DNA from: Enterococcus faecalis 13-SD-W-01
Lineage (GTDB): Bacteria > Bacillota > Bacilli > Lactobacillales > Enterococcaceae
DNA: 36,902 nt
Reading direction: 5' to 3'
Assembly (NCBI GenBank): GCA_000415185.1
Contig: KE351659.1
Span: 42,392 to 79,293, forward strand
The notes beneath the pieces are model-generated. The model did no database searches. It was not told the DNA's origin and worked only from the letters and a program-made list of their open reading frames with translations. Below, piece by piece: positions 15,815 through 24,302 of the stretch (positions are counted from its first letter, which is position 1; the number at the start of each line of letters is the position of its first letter). The translations under genes were made by a program, and so were the position numbers.

Positions 15815-17968
15815 TTACAAGTTTGATTTCCACCAGCTGTTTGCCAAAATCGTACCTAAAATCGGCAATTGTTCAGTGGTAGTAGTTAAAACCTGGCTGC
15901 GCGGCGGGATTTGATTGGCTGAAAAGTGATAGAAAATATCCCAAACAGTCGCAATCTTGAATCCTGCGAAACCAGATAAGAAAGAAGAAGCAGATGTACG
16001 TCGAATAGCAAAAGGACTTGTTCGATCGTTCAATCTTTGTTGACTTGACCAGCGAACAGGAGCAGTAAAGGTTCTTGTATCCTGTCTTGTGTTTTGTCTT
16101 GTTCCCTGATTTGTCTCTTCTTTTGGCTCATCGTATTGTGTAAGATCATACGCTTCGATGATCGCATTTAATTTTTGAGCATATTGTCTGTCTGTGGCAT
16201 AACGACCTTGTAAGTGAGCTGTCGCTTCACGATAGGTTGCTGCTTCAGATTTCCAAGCAGGTTTGTAGAAATCTTTATTGCCGGAAATACCATTTTTAAG
16301 CAAATCAGCATAATCATCTAAGCTCTCTTTGTAACTTGGATATTTTCGGAATTGAGCACGGATTTGGTAGCTGTTTCCTTGTAAATCCTGTTCAAGTGTA
16401 TTGAAAGAGACACTGCTGCCTTCAAAACTTCCCTTGATACCGAATAGATTATGATTTGGTTCTCTTGACAACAAACTATTCCCTGATCCGCTCTCCAAAA
16501 TTGCTTGTGCTAACATCACAGAAGCATAGAGACCTTCACGCTGACCAATTTCTTGAGCAAAACCGGATATTTTTTCCAAAAATTGATCCGTTGTCTGATT
16601 TCTTGAAAATTGGAATTGGTTCAAGCCGTCTAAGACTGAAGAACCACCGGGAGTCAAAGAACCAGATGCTGTTGGCAAACCACTGATATTCACGCGCACA
16701 GCAAAATCAGGCGTGAAATCTGAAATCGATGTGACACGAACTGAATCATTTGGTTGCGGAGCATGGATAAATCTGCCGCCGCCAATATAAATCGCTACGT
16801 GGTGAGTAACGCCGGTAGATGGTCCCCAGAAAAGTAAATCTCCTGGTTGTGCTTGGCTGACAGGGATTTGGGTCCCAGCATATTGCTGTTCGCCTGTCCA
16901 AGCGCCGATGTTATGTCCCGTTGCTTTTAGATAGACGAATTGGGTCAAACCAGAACAGTCAAAACTTGATGGTCCTCTTGCTCCCCAAACATATGGCGCG
17001 CCAATATGTTTGAACGCTTCCTCTACGATGGCTCTTTGGACAGCTGTCGTATTCGTAGGAAGGGCAGCATCAATAGGCGTCTTCGTAACAAACTGTGAGG
17101 AATCTGTCCCAGCTACAGCTAATGGATCAGAAGCTGGTCTTGGGTTGTTTGACGAGTTGGCTGTGTTTGATCCAGAAGCAGGGCGATTTGGCCGATTCGT
17201 TGTTGACGAATTGCTTGAATTATTCTGCTGATTGTTACCCGACGGACGGTTATTGTTTCCGCCAGATGTCGAAGAACCCGAACCATTGTTGTTCGTATTG
17301 TTATTGTTGCCGTTATTGTTGTTTCCTTGGTTTCCATTTTCAGGAGTAGTAGTTGAATCGGTTGTTTCATCTGTTGACGGCGTCGTTGACGAATCTGTGG
17401 ATGAATCAGTTGTCTCATCCGTTGAAGAATCCGTCGTCGTATCTTCAGTTGAAGAATCTGTACTTGAGTCGATCGTTTGGAAGACGGCTGTAAAAGTCGC
17501 GTCTTGCTTGCCGATAGTGAATGTCCCGCTCAGTTGATCTGCTTCTGGACTGAATAAGTCAGCACCAGTAATCTCAACAGAAACGATTTGTTCGCCTTCT
17601 GATGGTTGGATCGTATAAGTGATCTTCGTTCCTTCAGCTAATCCGCTTAGTGAACCAGAAGATACATCAAGAAGTTGTCCGTCTGCTGTTTTGAACTGGA
17701 CCTTGCTCGCAAGTTCTGAATCGATGAACAATGTGTGTACTGCTTCGGGCGTTTGCGATGAATCTGTCGTTGCCGCAGTATCGCCTGTACTTTCTGAGGA
17801 AGACGAAGACGTTGTATCTGTCGTCGCTTCAGCAGAAGAACTAGCAATTGCTCCTACATCAGAACTTTGAGACGTTTGATCATCAGCAAAAACAGGATGC
17901 GCGGCTAAGATAGTCGGCGCAATCAACCAAGAAGCGGCTAAAAGTCGCAGTGTTTTGTTTGTTTTCAT
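15815..17968 (-). CDS. Secreted two-domain peptidoglycan hydrolase (NlpC/P60 + GH73)
   Basis: A 717-residue protein. A signal peptide (1-28, cleavage after VFA) is followed by a Ser/Thr-rich region, a small beta domain (about 76-166), an SSTDETTD-type repeat stretch (168-208) and an Asn-rich linker (210-280). The NlpC/P60 domain (308-425) has C338 in SSFDCSGL, H390 in THHVAIYIG and H402 in FIHAPQ. The GH73 glucosaminidase domain (460-620) has E492 in AQAILESGSG. The last 95 residues match nothing I recognise and end in ILGTILANSWWKSNL. There is no LPXTG motif or LysM repeat, so attachment to the wall is unclear. The enzyme should cut both stem peptides and glycan strands, serving cell separation or wall turnover. 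AAAGGAC precedes the start. Confidence 0.88.
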   Translation of the reverse strand: MKTNKTLRLLAASWLIAPTILAAHPVFADDQTSQSSDVGAIASSSAEATTDTTSSSSSESTGDTAATTDSSQTPEAVHTLFIDSELASKVQFKTADGQLLDVSSGSLSGLAEGTKITYTIQPSEGEQIVSVEITGADLFSPEADQLSGTFTIGKQDATFTAVFQTIDSSTDSSTEDTTTDSSTDETTDSSTDSSTTPSTDETTDSTTTPENGNQGNNNNGNNNNTNNNGSGSSTSGGNNNRPSGNNQQNNSSNSSTTNRPNRPASGSNTANSSNNPRPASDPLAVAGTDSSQFVTKTPIDAALPTNTTAVQRAIVEEAFKHIGAPYVWGARGPSSFDCSGLTQFVYLKATGHNIGAWTGEQQYAGTQIPVSQAQPGDLLFWGPSTGVTHHVAIYIGGGRFIHAPQPNDSVRVTSISDFTPDFAVRVNISGLPTASGSLTPGGSSVLDGLNQFQFSRNQTTDQFLEKISGFAQEIGQREGLYASVMLAQAILESGSGNSLLSREPNHNLFGIKGSFEGSSVSFNTLEQDLQGNSYQIRAQFRKYPSYKESLDDYADLLKNGISGNKDFYKPAWKSEAATYREATAHLQGRYATDRQYAQKLNAIIEAYDLTQYDEPKEETNQGTRQNTRQDTRTFTAPVRWSSQQRLNDRTSPFAIRRTSASSFLSGFAGFKIATVWDIFYHFSANQIPPRSQVLTTTTEQLPILGTILANSWWKSNL

Positions 17969-18069
17969 GATTATCTAGTCCTTTTTCGTATTTTGTTCAG
18001 AAAATAGTTCTTATTAGTTAAATGGGGGAAAGGATACGGATTTTATATAAAATACGCATGCCTGCCTAA

Positions 18070-18098
18070 ATTGTACCAGAGGATCCATTATTTCACAA
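18070..18098 (-). promoter_or_regulatory. Promoter of the peptidoglycan hydrolase gene
   Basis: Minus-strand TTGTGA (18093-18098), a 17-bp spacer and TACAAT (18070-18075) make a plausible sigma-A promoter with a leader of about 95 nt. An ATTTTATATAAAAT palindrome (18036-18049) lies inside the leader. Confidence 0.45.
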
Positions 18099-18164
18099 AA
18101 AATATCCGTACCTTTTTTGTACAATTATTTCTCTCATTTGGAAAAAAAAGAAAAAATAGTAAAT

Positions 18165-18752
18165 TTATTCTGAATCGAAAATCGTCAATAGTTCTGCTGT
18201 TGTTCGGATATCAGCGATTTTTGGGAAAAGTTTTTGGAAAAATACGCGATGCAGATCTTCATCACGATCCCCGCAAGCATCTTCGACAAGAATCAAATTG
18301 TATCCGCGTTGGTAGGCATCTAAAGCAGTAGCGTAAACCCCGTTCGCTGTAGCTACACCAGTTAAAATCAGTGTATCGATCCCTCGTCGACGAAGCTGCA
18401 GATCAAGAGAAGTGCCATAAAAAGCACTTGGGTTATATTTAGTGATCTCAACGACATTTTCAACTTCAGGATCAGAAGCAATGGGTAAAGCAAACGTTGT
18501 GAAGTCTGCTGGGACTTGCATTGGAGAATGCATGGTTTGTTCTTTGTTTGAACCTATCAAATGGAAGGTTTGTACATCTACATTAACTAGCGCAAGCAAA
18601 GCGGGTGTGTTTTTTAAAGCTGCAGCGATTTGATTGTTTTTTTCAAGAACACTTTCTACAGGATAAGGAACGAGGGTACCGTTTAAAATTCCTTTTTGCA
18701 TGTCGATAGGGACAAATGCTGTTTTGTGCAAATCTAAAGTATTTTTGGACAT
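18165..18752 (-). CDS. Isochorismatase-fold hydrolase lacking the catalytic Cys
   Basis: A 195-residue cytoplasmic protein spanning the isochorismatase-like alpha/beta fold. D17 in FVPIDMQKG and K105 in EITKYNPSAF are in the expected catalytic places. In the third motif, TGVATANGVYATALDA, G138 stands where nicotinamidase-type members have the nucleophilic Cys. EntB- and PhzD-type isochorismatases also lack that Cys, so the protein is not inactive by this alone, but a Cys-dependent amidase activity is unlikely. No siderophore or folate genes are near. Substrate unknown. GAAAGAAGG precedes the start, and TTGACA-17-TAAATT (18806-18834, minus strand) is its likely promoter. Confidence 0.8.
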   Translation of the reverse strand: MSKNTLDLHKTAFVPIDMQKGILNGTLVPYPVESVLEKNNQIAAALKNTPALLALVNVDVQTFHLIGSNKEQTMHSPMQVPADFTTFALPIASDPEVENVVEITKYNPSAFYGTSLDLQLRRRGIDTLILTGVATANGVYATALDAYQRGYNLILVEDACGDRDEDLHRVFFQKLFPKIADIRTTAELLTIFDSE

Positions 18753-18805
18753 AAAAAAAGCCTTCTTTCAGTTATTTTTATACACGATTTTTTAGAGACA
18801 GTGTA

Positions 18806-18834
18806 AATTTATGCCTTCTTTTCTTTTTTGTCAA
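18806..18834 (-). promoter_or_regulatory. Promoter of the isochorismatase-fold gene
   Basis: Minus-strand TTGACA (18829-18834), a 17-bp spacer and TAAATT (18806-18811) match sigma-A consensus at 11 of 12 positions. Confidence 0.6.
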
Positions 18835-18983
18835 TTCTTTCTACACCTAGCTGATTGCCTTTTTTATTGGTAGAATAGGTATGAAAGCGGAATTTATCTG
18901 ATTAATAATAAAAATTTGGATAAAAAGAGTGAGCAGATCATCCTGCTGATTCTGGATATAGAGGAATAAAGGAGGGAACCGCA

Positions 18984-19076
18984 ATGTCGAAATCAGGCAG
19001 CAAATCAAGCGGAAGTTTGGTAAAGGACTTTGCTGAACATTGCCAGTTCTCTGATTTTGACAGCGTAAATCAATGA
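18984..19076 (+). CDS. 30-residue leader ORF coupled to the ABC exporter
   Basis: A 30-codon frame starts at an ATG with a strong AAAGGAGGG site 7 bases upstream. It encodes MSKSGSKSSGS, then LVKDFAEHCQFSD, and ends FDSVNQ. Its TGA overlaps the ATG of the following ATPase gene in an ATGA junction. The ATPase start has no ribosome-binding site of its own, so its translation should depend on ribosomes finishing this frame. The peptide is hydrophilic with an acidic C-terminal half, one Cys and no membrane segment. It resembles nothing I recognise. It may be a regulatory leader, a functional small protein, or the remnant of a lost upstream gene. The first two readings fit better because the ribosome-binding site is intact. 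Confidence 0.6.
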   Translation: MSKSGSKSSGSLVKDFAEHCQFSDFDSVNQ

Positions 19077-19774
19077 ATTATGTAGAAGTCAATCATGTAT
19101 CAAAACGATATAAAATGGGTGAAACAATCATCACGGCAAACGATGACTTATCTTTTTCGATTGAAGAAGGAGAATTAGTGATCATCTTAGGTCCCAGCGG
19201 CGCAGGCAAATCAACTGTCTTAAATATATTAGGGGGAATGGATACACCTGATGAAGGCGAAATCGTTATAGATGGGGTAGATATCGCCGCTTTTTCAGAC
19301 AAAAAGCTTACAGCTTATCGACGAACGGATGTCGGGTTTGTTTTTCAATTTTATAACTTAGTTCCTAATCTGACAGCAAAAGAAAACGTAGAATTAGCCA
19401 CAGAAGTCGCACCAGATGCTTTAGATCCTGTAGAAGTCTTGACGCAAGTAGGGCTTTCGCATCGTTTAAATAATTTCCCCGCACAACTTTCTGGCGGCGA
19501 ACAGCAGCGAGTATCCATCGCTCGTGCCCTTGCTAAAAATCCCAAATTACTATTGTGCGACGAACCTACAGGAGCACTGGATTTTGAAACAGGAAAACAA
19601 GTACTCAAATTACTTCAGAGCGCAAGCAGAGATCATGGAAATACCGTTTTGATCATCCCCCACAATTCGGCGCTGGCACCTATCGCAGACCGAGTGATCC
19701 ATATCAACGATGCAAAAGTACGCCAGATCGAGCGGAATGAACATCCTCAATCAATCGATGATATCGTATGGTAG
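19073..19774 (+). CDS. ABC transporter ATPase (MacB/LolD-like)
   Basis: A 233-residue ATPase with Walker A GPSGAGKS (about residues 40-47), the Q-loop [13 protein letters not shown], signature [16 protein letters not shown], Walker [17 protein letters not shown] and an H-loop in IIPHNSALA, where Pro replaces the usual Thr before His. The MacB-type family exports peptides or lipophilic compounds with an FtsX-like permease, here encoded 12 bp downstream. Start evidence: the ATG overlaps the stop of the 30-codon frame upstream. No regulator is adjacent, and the substrate cannot be told from sequence. Confidence 0.88.
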   Translation: MNYVEVNHVSKRYKMGETIITANDDLSFSIEEGELVIILGPSGAGKSTVLNILGGMDTPDEGEIVIDGVDIAAFSDKKLTAYRRTDVGFVFQFYNLVPNLTAKENVELATEVAPDALDPVEVLTQVGLSHRLNNFPAQLSGGEQQRVSIARALAKNPKLLLCDEPTGALDFETGKQVLKLLQSASRDHGNTVLIIPHNSALAPIADRVIHINDAKVRQIERNEHPQSIDDIVW

Positions 19775-19786
19775 GAGGACGGAAAA

Positions 19787-22408
19787 ATGAAAAACAAAAC
19801 CTATCTCAAAGCTAGTTTTAGAGAAATAAAGCAATCAAAAGGCCGATTTATCGCGATAATAATGATTGTTTTATTAGGTACACTATTATATGTTGGTGTA
19901 AAAACAGCTGGTCCTGTTATGCAAAAGACAATGGATCATTATGTCACGCAGCAACATCTATCTGATCTGCAAATCATTTCAACAGCTGGTCTATCACAAA
20001 AAGATATCGATCTCGCAGAAGAAGTGCCAGGTGCCGAGGCAGAACCCGGCTATCAATTCTATTATGCAGATGCAAATAAAAATGAAGTCGTCCAAGTGTT
20101 TTCTTATGATGCACAAGGAAAACAAAACCAGCTGACACTGACAGAAGGGCATTTTCCGAAAGATAAAAATCAAATCATTTTAGATGAAAAAGCAAAATCA
20201 GCTGGATATAAAATCGGGGATGAGTATCAAGTCAAAGAAGAAGATATGCTTGATGTGACAAAGTATACGATTTCAGGCTTTGTCCGATCACCGCTGTTCA
20301 TCAATAAACTGGAACGAGGATACACGAATATCGGGAATGGTTCAGTTGATTATTTTGCTTATATCCCTAAAGAAAACTTTACTTCTGAAAATTACTCGAT
20401 CCTGTATTTAAGCTTTGGAGAAATGGACTCAGAAACAGTATACAGTGACAGTTACCAAGAAAAAATGGACGACAAACAAGATCTTGTCGAAAAGAAATTC
20501 GAAAATCGTCCTGAAGAACGTTTAGCAGAACTGAAAAATACAGCAGAAGATGCACTTTCTGGCGAGAAACAGAAAGTTGCAGACGGCAAAGAACAATTAG
20601 AACAAGCGAGAGCGCAAAGTGCCGCTTTTGCACAACTTGACCCAACGATAACTGCCTCTTTAGATCAGCAAGAAGCAGAGCTGAATGCAGCACAAGAAGA
20701 GATTGCTGCCCGGGAACAAAAAATCGCTGAACTGCCAGAGCCTTCTTACTTGTATCGTCAACGCTCGGAAAATGTCGGTTTCCAAGAATTTGGTGATTTA
20801 GCGGATCGAATCGCAGCCATTGCGAATGTTTTCCCATTATTCTTTTTCTTCATTGCTGCATTGATCACTTTTACGACAATGACACGAATGGTAGAAGAAA
20901 ACCGCAGCGAAATCGGGATGCTGAAAGCATTAGGCTACACTAAATTGGAGATTGCTACAAAGTACATTATCTACGCATTGCTGGCTTCTATTTTAGGTGT
21001 TGGATTTGGTGTAGTTTTAGGAACGAACTTGCTGCCAAGAATCATTTTTGAACTTTCCAGTGCCCAATATGATGTGGGTGAAGCACGGATTTTTTATGAT
21101 TGGGTGCCGATTGCTCAAGCTTCCGCAGCTTTTCTTGCAGCAACATTTGGTTCGGCATTGATTGTTTTGCTGAAAGAATTACGGGAACGTCCAGCAACAC
21201 TTTTACAACCTAAAGCACCAAAACCAGGGAAAAGAATTCTTTTGGAATATATAAAACCATTATGGTCAAGATTGAGTTTCAATCAGAAAATCAGCTATCG
21301 CAACTTGTTCCGCTATAAATCCAGAATGTTCATGGCAATCGTCGGTATTGCAGGCTGTGCTGGTCTGATGGTCGCTGGTGTCGGACTGAAAGATTCTTTA
21401 AGTGCCGTTGGAGACAAACAATTTGGACCAATTACTGATTATCAAGCAATCGTTACTGCGAATGAAGATGCGGATAATCAGAAAATCGAAGACACGCTTT
21501 CTGATCAAAAAGACGTAACGAGCTGGCTAACGACAGAAAGCCAAACGATGGAACTTAGGAAATCGGGAATTCCGTCACAAAATGTCACGATGTTTGTACC
21601 AGAAGACAGTCAAGATTTCGCAAACTATGTCCACTTAGAAGATTTGAAGGGAACGGCTGTCGATCTGCCAGAAGATGGAGCAGTAATCACTGAAAAAATC
21701 GCTGATACCTTTGAAGTGAAAAATGGAGACAAGATTACTTTATATGATACAGATCAAAACAAGATAGAAGTGACGATCAAACACATCGTTCGAAACTATC
21801 TAGGAAACTTTGTCTACCTATCGAAAAATGCATATCAGCAAGTATCAGATAAAGAGTATTCTCCAAATGCCTTTTTAGTCAAAACAGAAAAAATGTCTAA
21901 AAAAGAAGAAGAAAACTTGTCTAAAGCATTTCTTGATACAAAAGAAGTGTCGAATACTTCCTTTATTTCTAAACAAATCGAAGTTCAGGAAGATTCGATG
22001 GCCAATCTAGATGTCGTCGTGTTGATTTTTGTGGTATTGTCTGGTTTATTGGCATTCATCGTGCTTTATAATCTGACGAATATCAATATTTCTGAACGTG
22101 TGCGGGAACTGTCCACAATCAAAGTGTTAGGTTTCTTTGACAAAGAAGTAACGATGTATATCGTTCGTGAAAACATCATTTTCACGATTTTAGGAATCAT
22201 TGGCGGAGCAGGTGTCGGCTATGTCCTGACTGAGTTCATCTTGCAGCAGGCATCAATGGAAAATGTTATCTTCCCATTAGTCATCAGCTGGCAAGCTTAT
22301 GTTCTGTCTGCAAGTTTGACCATCCTTTTCACAGTCATCGTTATGATCGTTACCCATTTCAAATTGAAGCACATCAACATGATCGATGCGCTGAAATCGA
22401 ACGAATAG
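19787..22408 (+). CDS. FtsX-type ABC transporter permease with coiled-coil insert
   Basis: An 873-residue permease. An N-terminal helix (about 17-37, FIAIIMIVLLGTLLYVGVKTA) is followed by an extracytoplasmic domain that ends in an acidic/Gln-rich coiled coil (about 238-320: EKQKVADGKEQLEQARAQ, LDQQEAELNAAQEEIAAREQK). Three helices with the FtsX core EENRSEIGMLKALGYTKLEI come next (about 345-460), then a second half repeating helix, extracytoplasmic domain and three helices, with VRELSTIKVLGFFDKEV. This duplicated layout, with the coiled coil only in the first half, is common in Lactobacillales exporters. The insert here looks shorter than in the roughly 1,100-residue relatives. AGGAGG precedes the start. 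Confidence 0.85.
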   Translation: MKNKTYLKASFREIKQSKGRFIAIIMIVLLGTLLYVGVKTAGPVMQKTMDHYVTQQHLSDLQIISTAGLSQKDIDLAEEVPGAEAEPGYQFYYADANKNEVVQVFSYDAQGKQNQLTLTEGHFPKDKNQIILDEKAKSAGYKIGDEYQVKEEDMLDVTKYTISGFVRSPLFINKLERGYTNIGNGSVDYFAYIPKENFTSENYSILYLSFGEMDSETVYSDSYQEKMDDKQDLVEKKFENRPEERLAELKNTAEDALSGEKQKVADGKEQLEQARAQSAAFAQLDPTITASLDQQEAELNAAQEEIAAREQKIAELPEPSYLYRQRSENVGFQEFGDLADRIAAIANVFPLFFFFIAALITFTTMTRMVEENRSEIGMLKALGYTKLEIATKYIIYALLASILGVGFGVVLGTNLLPRIIFELSSAQYDVGEARIFYDWVPIAQASAAFLAATFGSALIVLLKELRERPATLLQPKAPKPGKRILLEYIKPLWSRLSFNQKISYRNLFRYKSRMFMAIVGIAGCAGLMVAGVGLKDSLSAVGDKQFGPITDYQAIVTANEDADNQKIEDTLSDQKDVTSWLTTESQTMELRKSGIPSQNVTMFVPEDSQDFANYVHLEDLKGTAVDLPEDGAVITEKIADTFEVKNGDKITLYDTDQNKIEVTIKHIVRNYLGNFVYLSKNAYQQVSDKEYSPNAFLVKTEKMSKKEEENLSKAFLDTKEVSNTSFISKQIEVQEDSMANLDVVVLIFVVLSGLLAFIVLYNLTNINISERVRELSTIKVLGFFDKEVTMYIVRENIIFTILGIIGGAGVGYVLTEFILQQASMENVIFPLVISWQAYVLSASLTILFTVIVMIVTHFKLKHINMIDALKSNE

Positions 22409-22416
22409 AGTTTAAG

Positions 22417-22453
22417 AAGAAGCTGTTTGACTACTGTCGCAGCTTCTTTTTTA
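22417..22453 (+). terminator. Terminator of the ABC exporter operon
   Basis: AAGAAGCTG (22417-22425) pairs with CAGCTTCTT (22440-22448) and is followed by a T-run. Confidence 0.85.
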
Positions 22454-22486
22454 TTTTGGGGTGTACAAGAACTTTTAGGAAAATGG

Positions 22487-22554
22487 TGTAAGCGGTATAC
22501 AAAGAAGCTTTTTTTCGCTATAATAAAAGAAAATACAACTTGTATATATAAGTT
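22487..22554 (+). promoter_or_regulatory. treC promoter with TreR-like operator and cre half-site
   Basis: TATACA (22496-22501), a 17-bp spacer and TATAAT (22519-22524) form the promoter. Downstream, AACTTGTATATATAAGTT (22537-22554) is an 18-bp palindrome with one mismatched pair and contains TTGTATATA, the core of the Bacillus TreR operator. TGTAAGCGG at 22487-22495 is a strong cre left half overlapping the -35; its right half is displaced by one base. Confidence 0.55.
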
Positions 22555-22577
22555 ACAAATGGCAAAGGAGCGGGAAA

Positions 22578-24206
22578 ATGACTTTTAAAGAAAAAGTAAT
22601 CTATCAAATTTATCCTAAGTCTTATAAAGATACAAATGGCGACGGAATCGGGGATTTACAAGGAATCAAAGAAAAATTGCCTTATTTAGAAAAATTAGGT
22701 GTTGATATGGTCTGGTTGAATCCAATCTATCCCAGCCCGCAAAAAGATAATGGTTATGATATCTCAAATTACACAGCAGTCGATCCGATGTTTGGAACAA
22801 TGGAAGACTTTGAAGAACTAGTGGCTGAAGGAAAAGAACATGGTATTGAATTTATGTTAGATATGGTACTGAATCATGTATCGACAGAACATCCTTGGTT
22901 CCAAAAAGCGCTTGCAGGAGATACTTATTATCAAGATTTCTTTATCCTGCGTGATGAACCCACAGATTGGATCTCAAAATTCGGCGGCAGTGCTTGGGCA
23001 CCATTTGGACACACTGGAAAATATTACTTGTGTCTATATGATGATACACAAGCAGATCTTAATTGGCGAAATCCAGTAGTTAGAGAAGAGTTATATAAAG
23101 TCGTTCGCTTTTGGATGACAAAAGGAGTCAAGGGATTCCGCTTCGATGTGATCAATGTTATTGGAAAAGATGAAGTTCTTAAAGACAATCCAGTAAATGA
23201 AGGAAAAGCAGAATATACAGACAAACCAATCACGCATGAATACTTAAAAATGCTCAATCAAGAAACATTTGGCAATGATCCTGAAATCATCACAGTTGGC
23301 GAAATGAGTTCAACGACCATCGAAAACTGTGTCTTGTATACAAATCCTAAGCGAAAAGAATTGACGATGACGTTCAATTTCCATCACTTAAAAGTGGATT
23401 ATGAAAATGGCAAGAAATGGGCCACTATCCCATTTGATTTTAAAGAGCTGAAACGTCTCTTCCATTCATGGGGAGAAAAAATGAGTGAAGAAGATGGCTG
23501 GAATGCTTTATTTTGGAATAACCATGATCAGCCTCGTGCCTTGAATCGTTTCGTCGATGTCGAAAATTATCGCGAAGAAGGCGCAAAAATGCTTGCTTCA
23601 GTCATTCATTTGAATCGCGGAACACCATACATTTATATGGGAGAAGAAATCGGGATGATCGATCCAGCCTATACTTCGATCGATGATTATGTCGACGTGG
23701 AATGTTTAAATGCTTATCAGATGCTGATAGCTGAAGGAGCCGGTGAAGAAGAAGCTTTCAGACAAATCACCAAGAAATCCAGAGATAATTCCCGCACACC
23801 TATGCAATGGTCAGCGGAGGAAAATGCTGGGTTTACATCCGGTACTCCTTGGCTGAAAGCGGGCGCTTCCTTCAAAGAAATCAATGTTGAAAATGAAACA
23901 GCAGATGGTATTTTTGCTTATTACCAAGAGCTGATCCAGCTTCGTAAAGAAAAGCGGTTGATTGCTGAAGGCGAGTATAAACCGTATGCGCCAGAACACC
24001 TACAAATCTATAGTTATATTCGTACACTTGAAGATGAGGAACTATTGGTTGCAGCTAATTTTTATGATAAAGAAACAGAACTTGAAGTACCAGAAAGATT
24101 TTTAGACTCAGAAATCTTGATAAGTAATTATTCTGATCCAGAAATTCAAGAACAGACAATATTACAGCCTTACCAAGTAATCGCTTTGTACCGAAAAGCA
24201 AAATAG
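22578..24206 (+). CDS. treC: Trehalose-6-phosphate hydrolase (GH13)
   Basis: A 542-residue GH13 enzyme with (beta/alpha)8 barrel and C-terminal beta domain. The catalytic triad is D190 (GFRFDVINV), E242 (VGEMSS) and D317 (NNHDQPR). The run GEMSSTTIENC plus the TFNFHHLKVDYENGKKWA segment is characteristic of TreC/TreA rather than of oligo-1,6-glucosidase or dextran glucosidase, which share the rest of the fold. It splits imported trehalose-6-phosphate into glucose and glucose-6-phosphate in the cytoplasm. AAAGGAG precedes the start. No trehalose PTS gene or treR adjoins it, so it appears to be a stand-alone copy; a TreR-like operator in the promoter supports the call. A related alpha-glucosidase is the main alternative. 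Confidence 0.83.
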   Translation: MTFKEKVIYQIYPKSYKDTNGDGIGDLQGIKEKLPYLEKLGVDMVWLNPIYPSPQKDNGYDISNYTAVDPMFGTMEDFEELVAEGKEHGIEFMLDMVLNHVSTEHPWFQKALAGDTYYQDFFILRDEPTDWISKFGGSAWAPFGHTGKYYLCLYDDTQADLNWRNPVVREELYKVVRFWMTKGVKGFRFDVINVIGKDEVLKDNPVNEGKAEYTDKPITHEYLKMLNQETFGNDPEIITVGEMSSTTIENCVLYTNPKRKELTMTFNFHHLKVDYENGKKWATIPFDFKELKRLFHSWGEKMSEEDGWNALFWNNHDQPRALNRFVDVENYREEGAKMLASVIHLNRGTPYIYMGEEIGMIDPAYTSIDDYVDVECLNAYQMLIAEGAGEEEAFRQITKKSRDNSRTPMQWSAEENAGFTSGTPWLKAGASFKEINVENETADGIFAYYQELIQLRKEKRLIAEGEYKPYAPEHLQIYSYIRTLEDEELLVAANFYDKETELEVPERFLDSEILISNYSDPEIQEQTILQPYQVIALYRKAK

Positions 24207-24235
24207 AAAGTAAATAGAACAGATTTTTAGAATCA

Positions 24236-24274
24236 TCAAAAAAGACTGATCCGCACAGGGGTCAGTCTTTTTTA
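24236..24274. terminator. Bidirectional terminator between treC and the AI-2E gene
   Basis: AAAAAAGACTGA (24238-24249) pairs with TCAGTCTTTTTT (24262-24273); the stem can extend over CC/GG. A- and T-runs on the two sides let it stop both convergent transcripts. Confidence 0.85.
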
Positions 24275-24302
24275 TGCAGCTAAAACAAGTTTTTAGAGAA
24301 GA

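Noticed and set aside
17119-17418. Arg/Gln/Thr-rich open frame on the minus strand within the hydrolase gene
   Set aside because: It is a shadow of the repetitive Ser/Thr/Asn linker in another frame, has no ribosome-binding site, and its composition follows from the repeat.
17300-17500. Short repeats in the SSTDETTD linker as a possible phase-variable tract
   Set aside because: Codon-level repeats are degenerate and not in pure tandem units that would slip; they look like ordinary cell-surface linker sequence.
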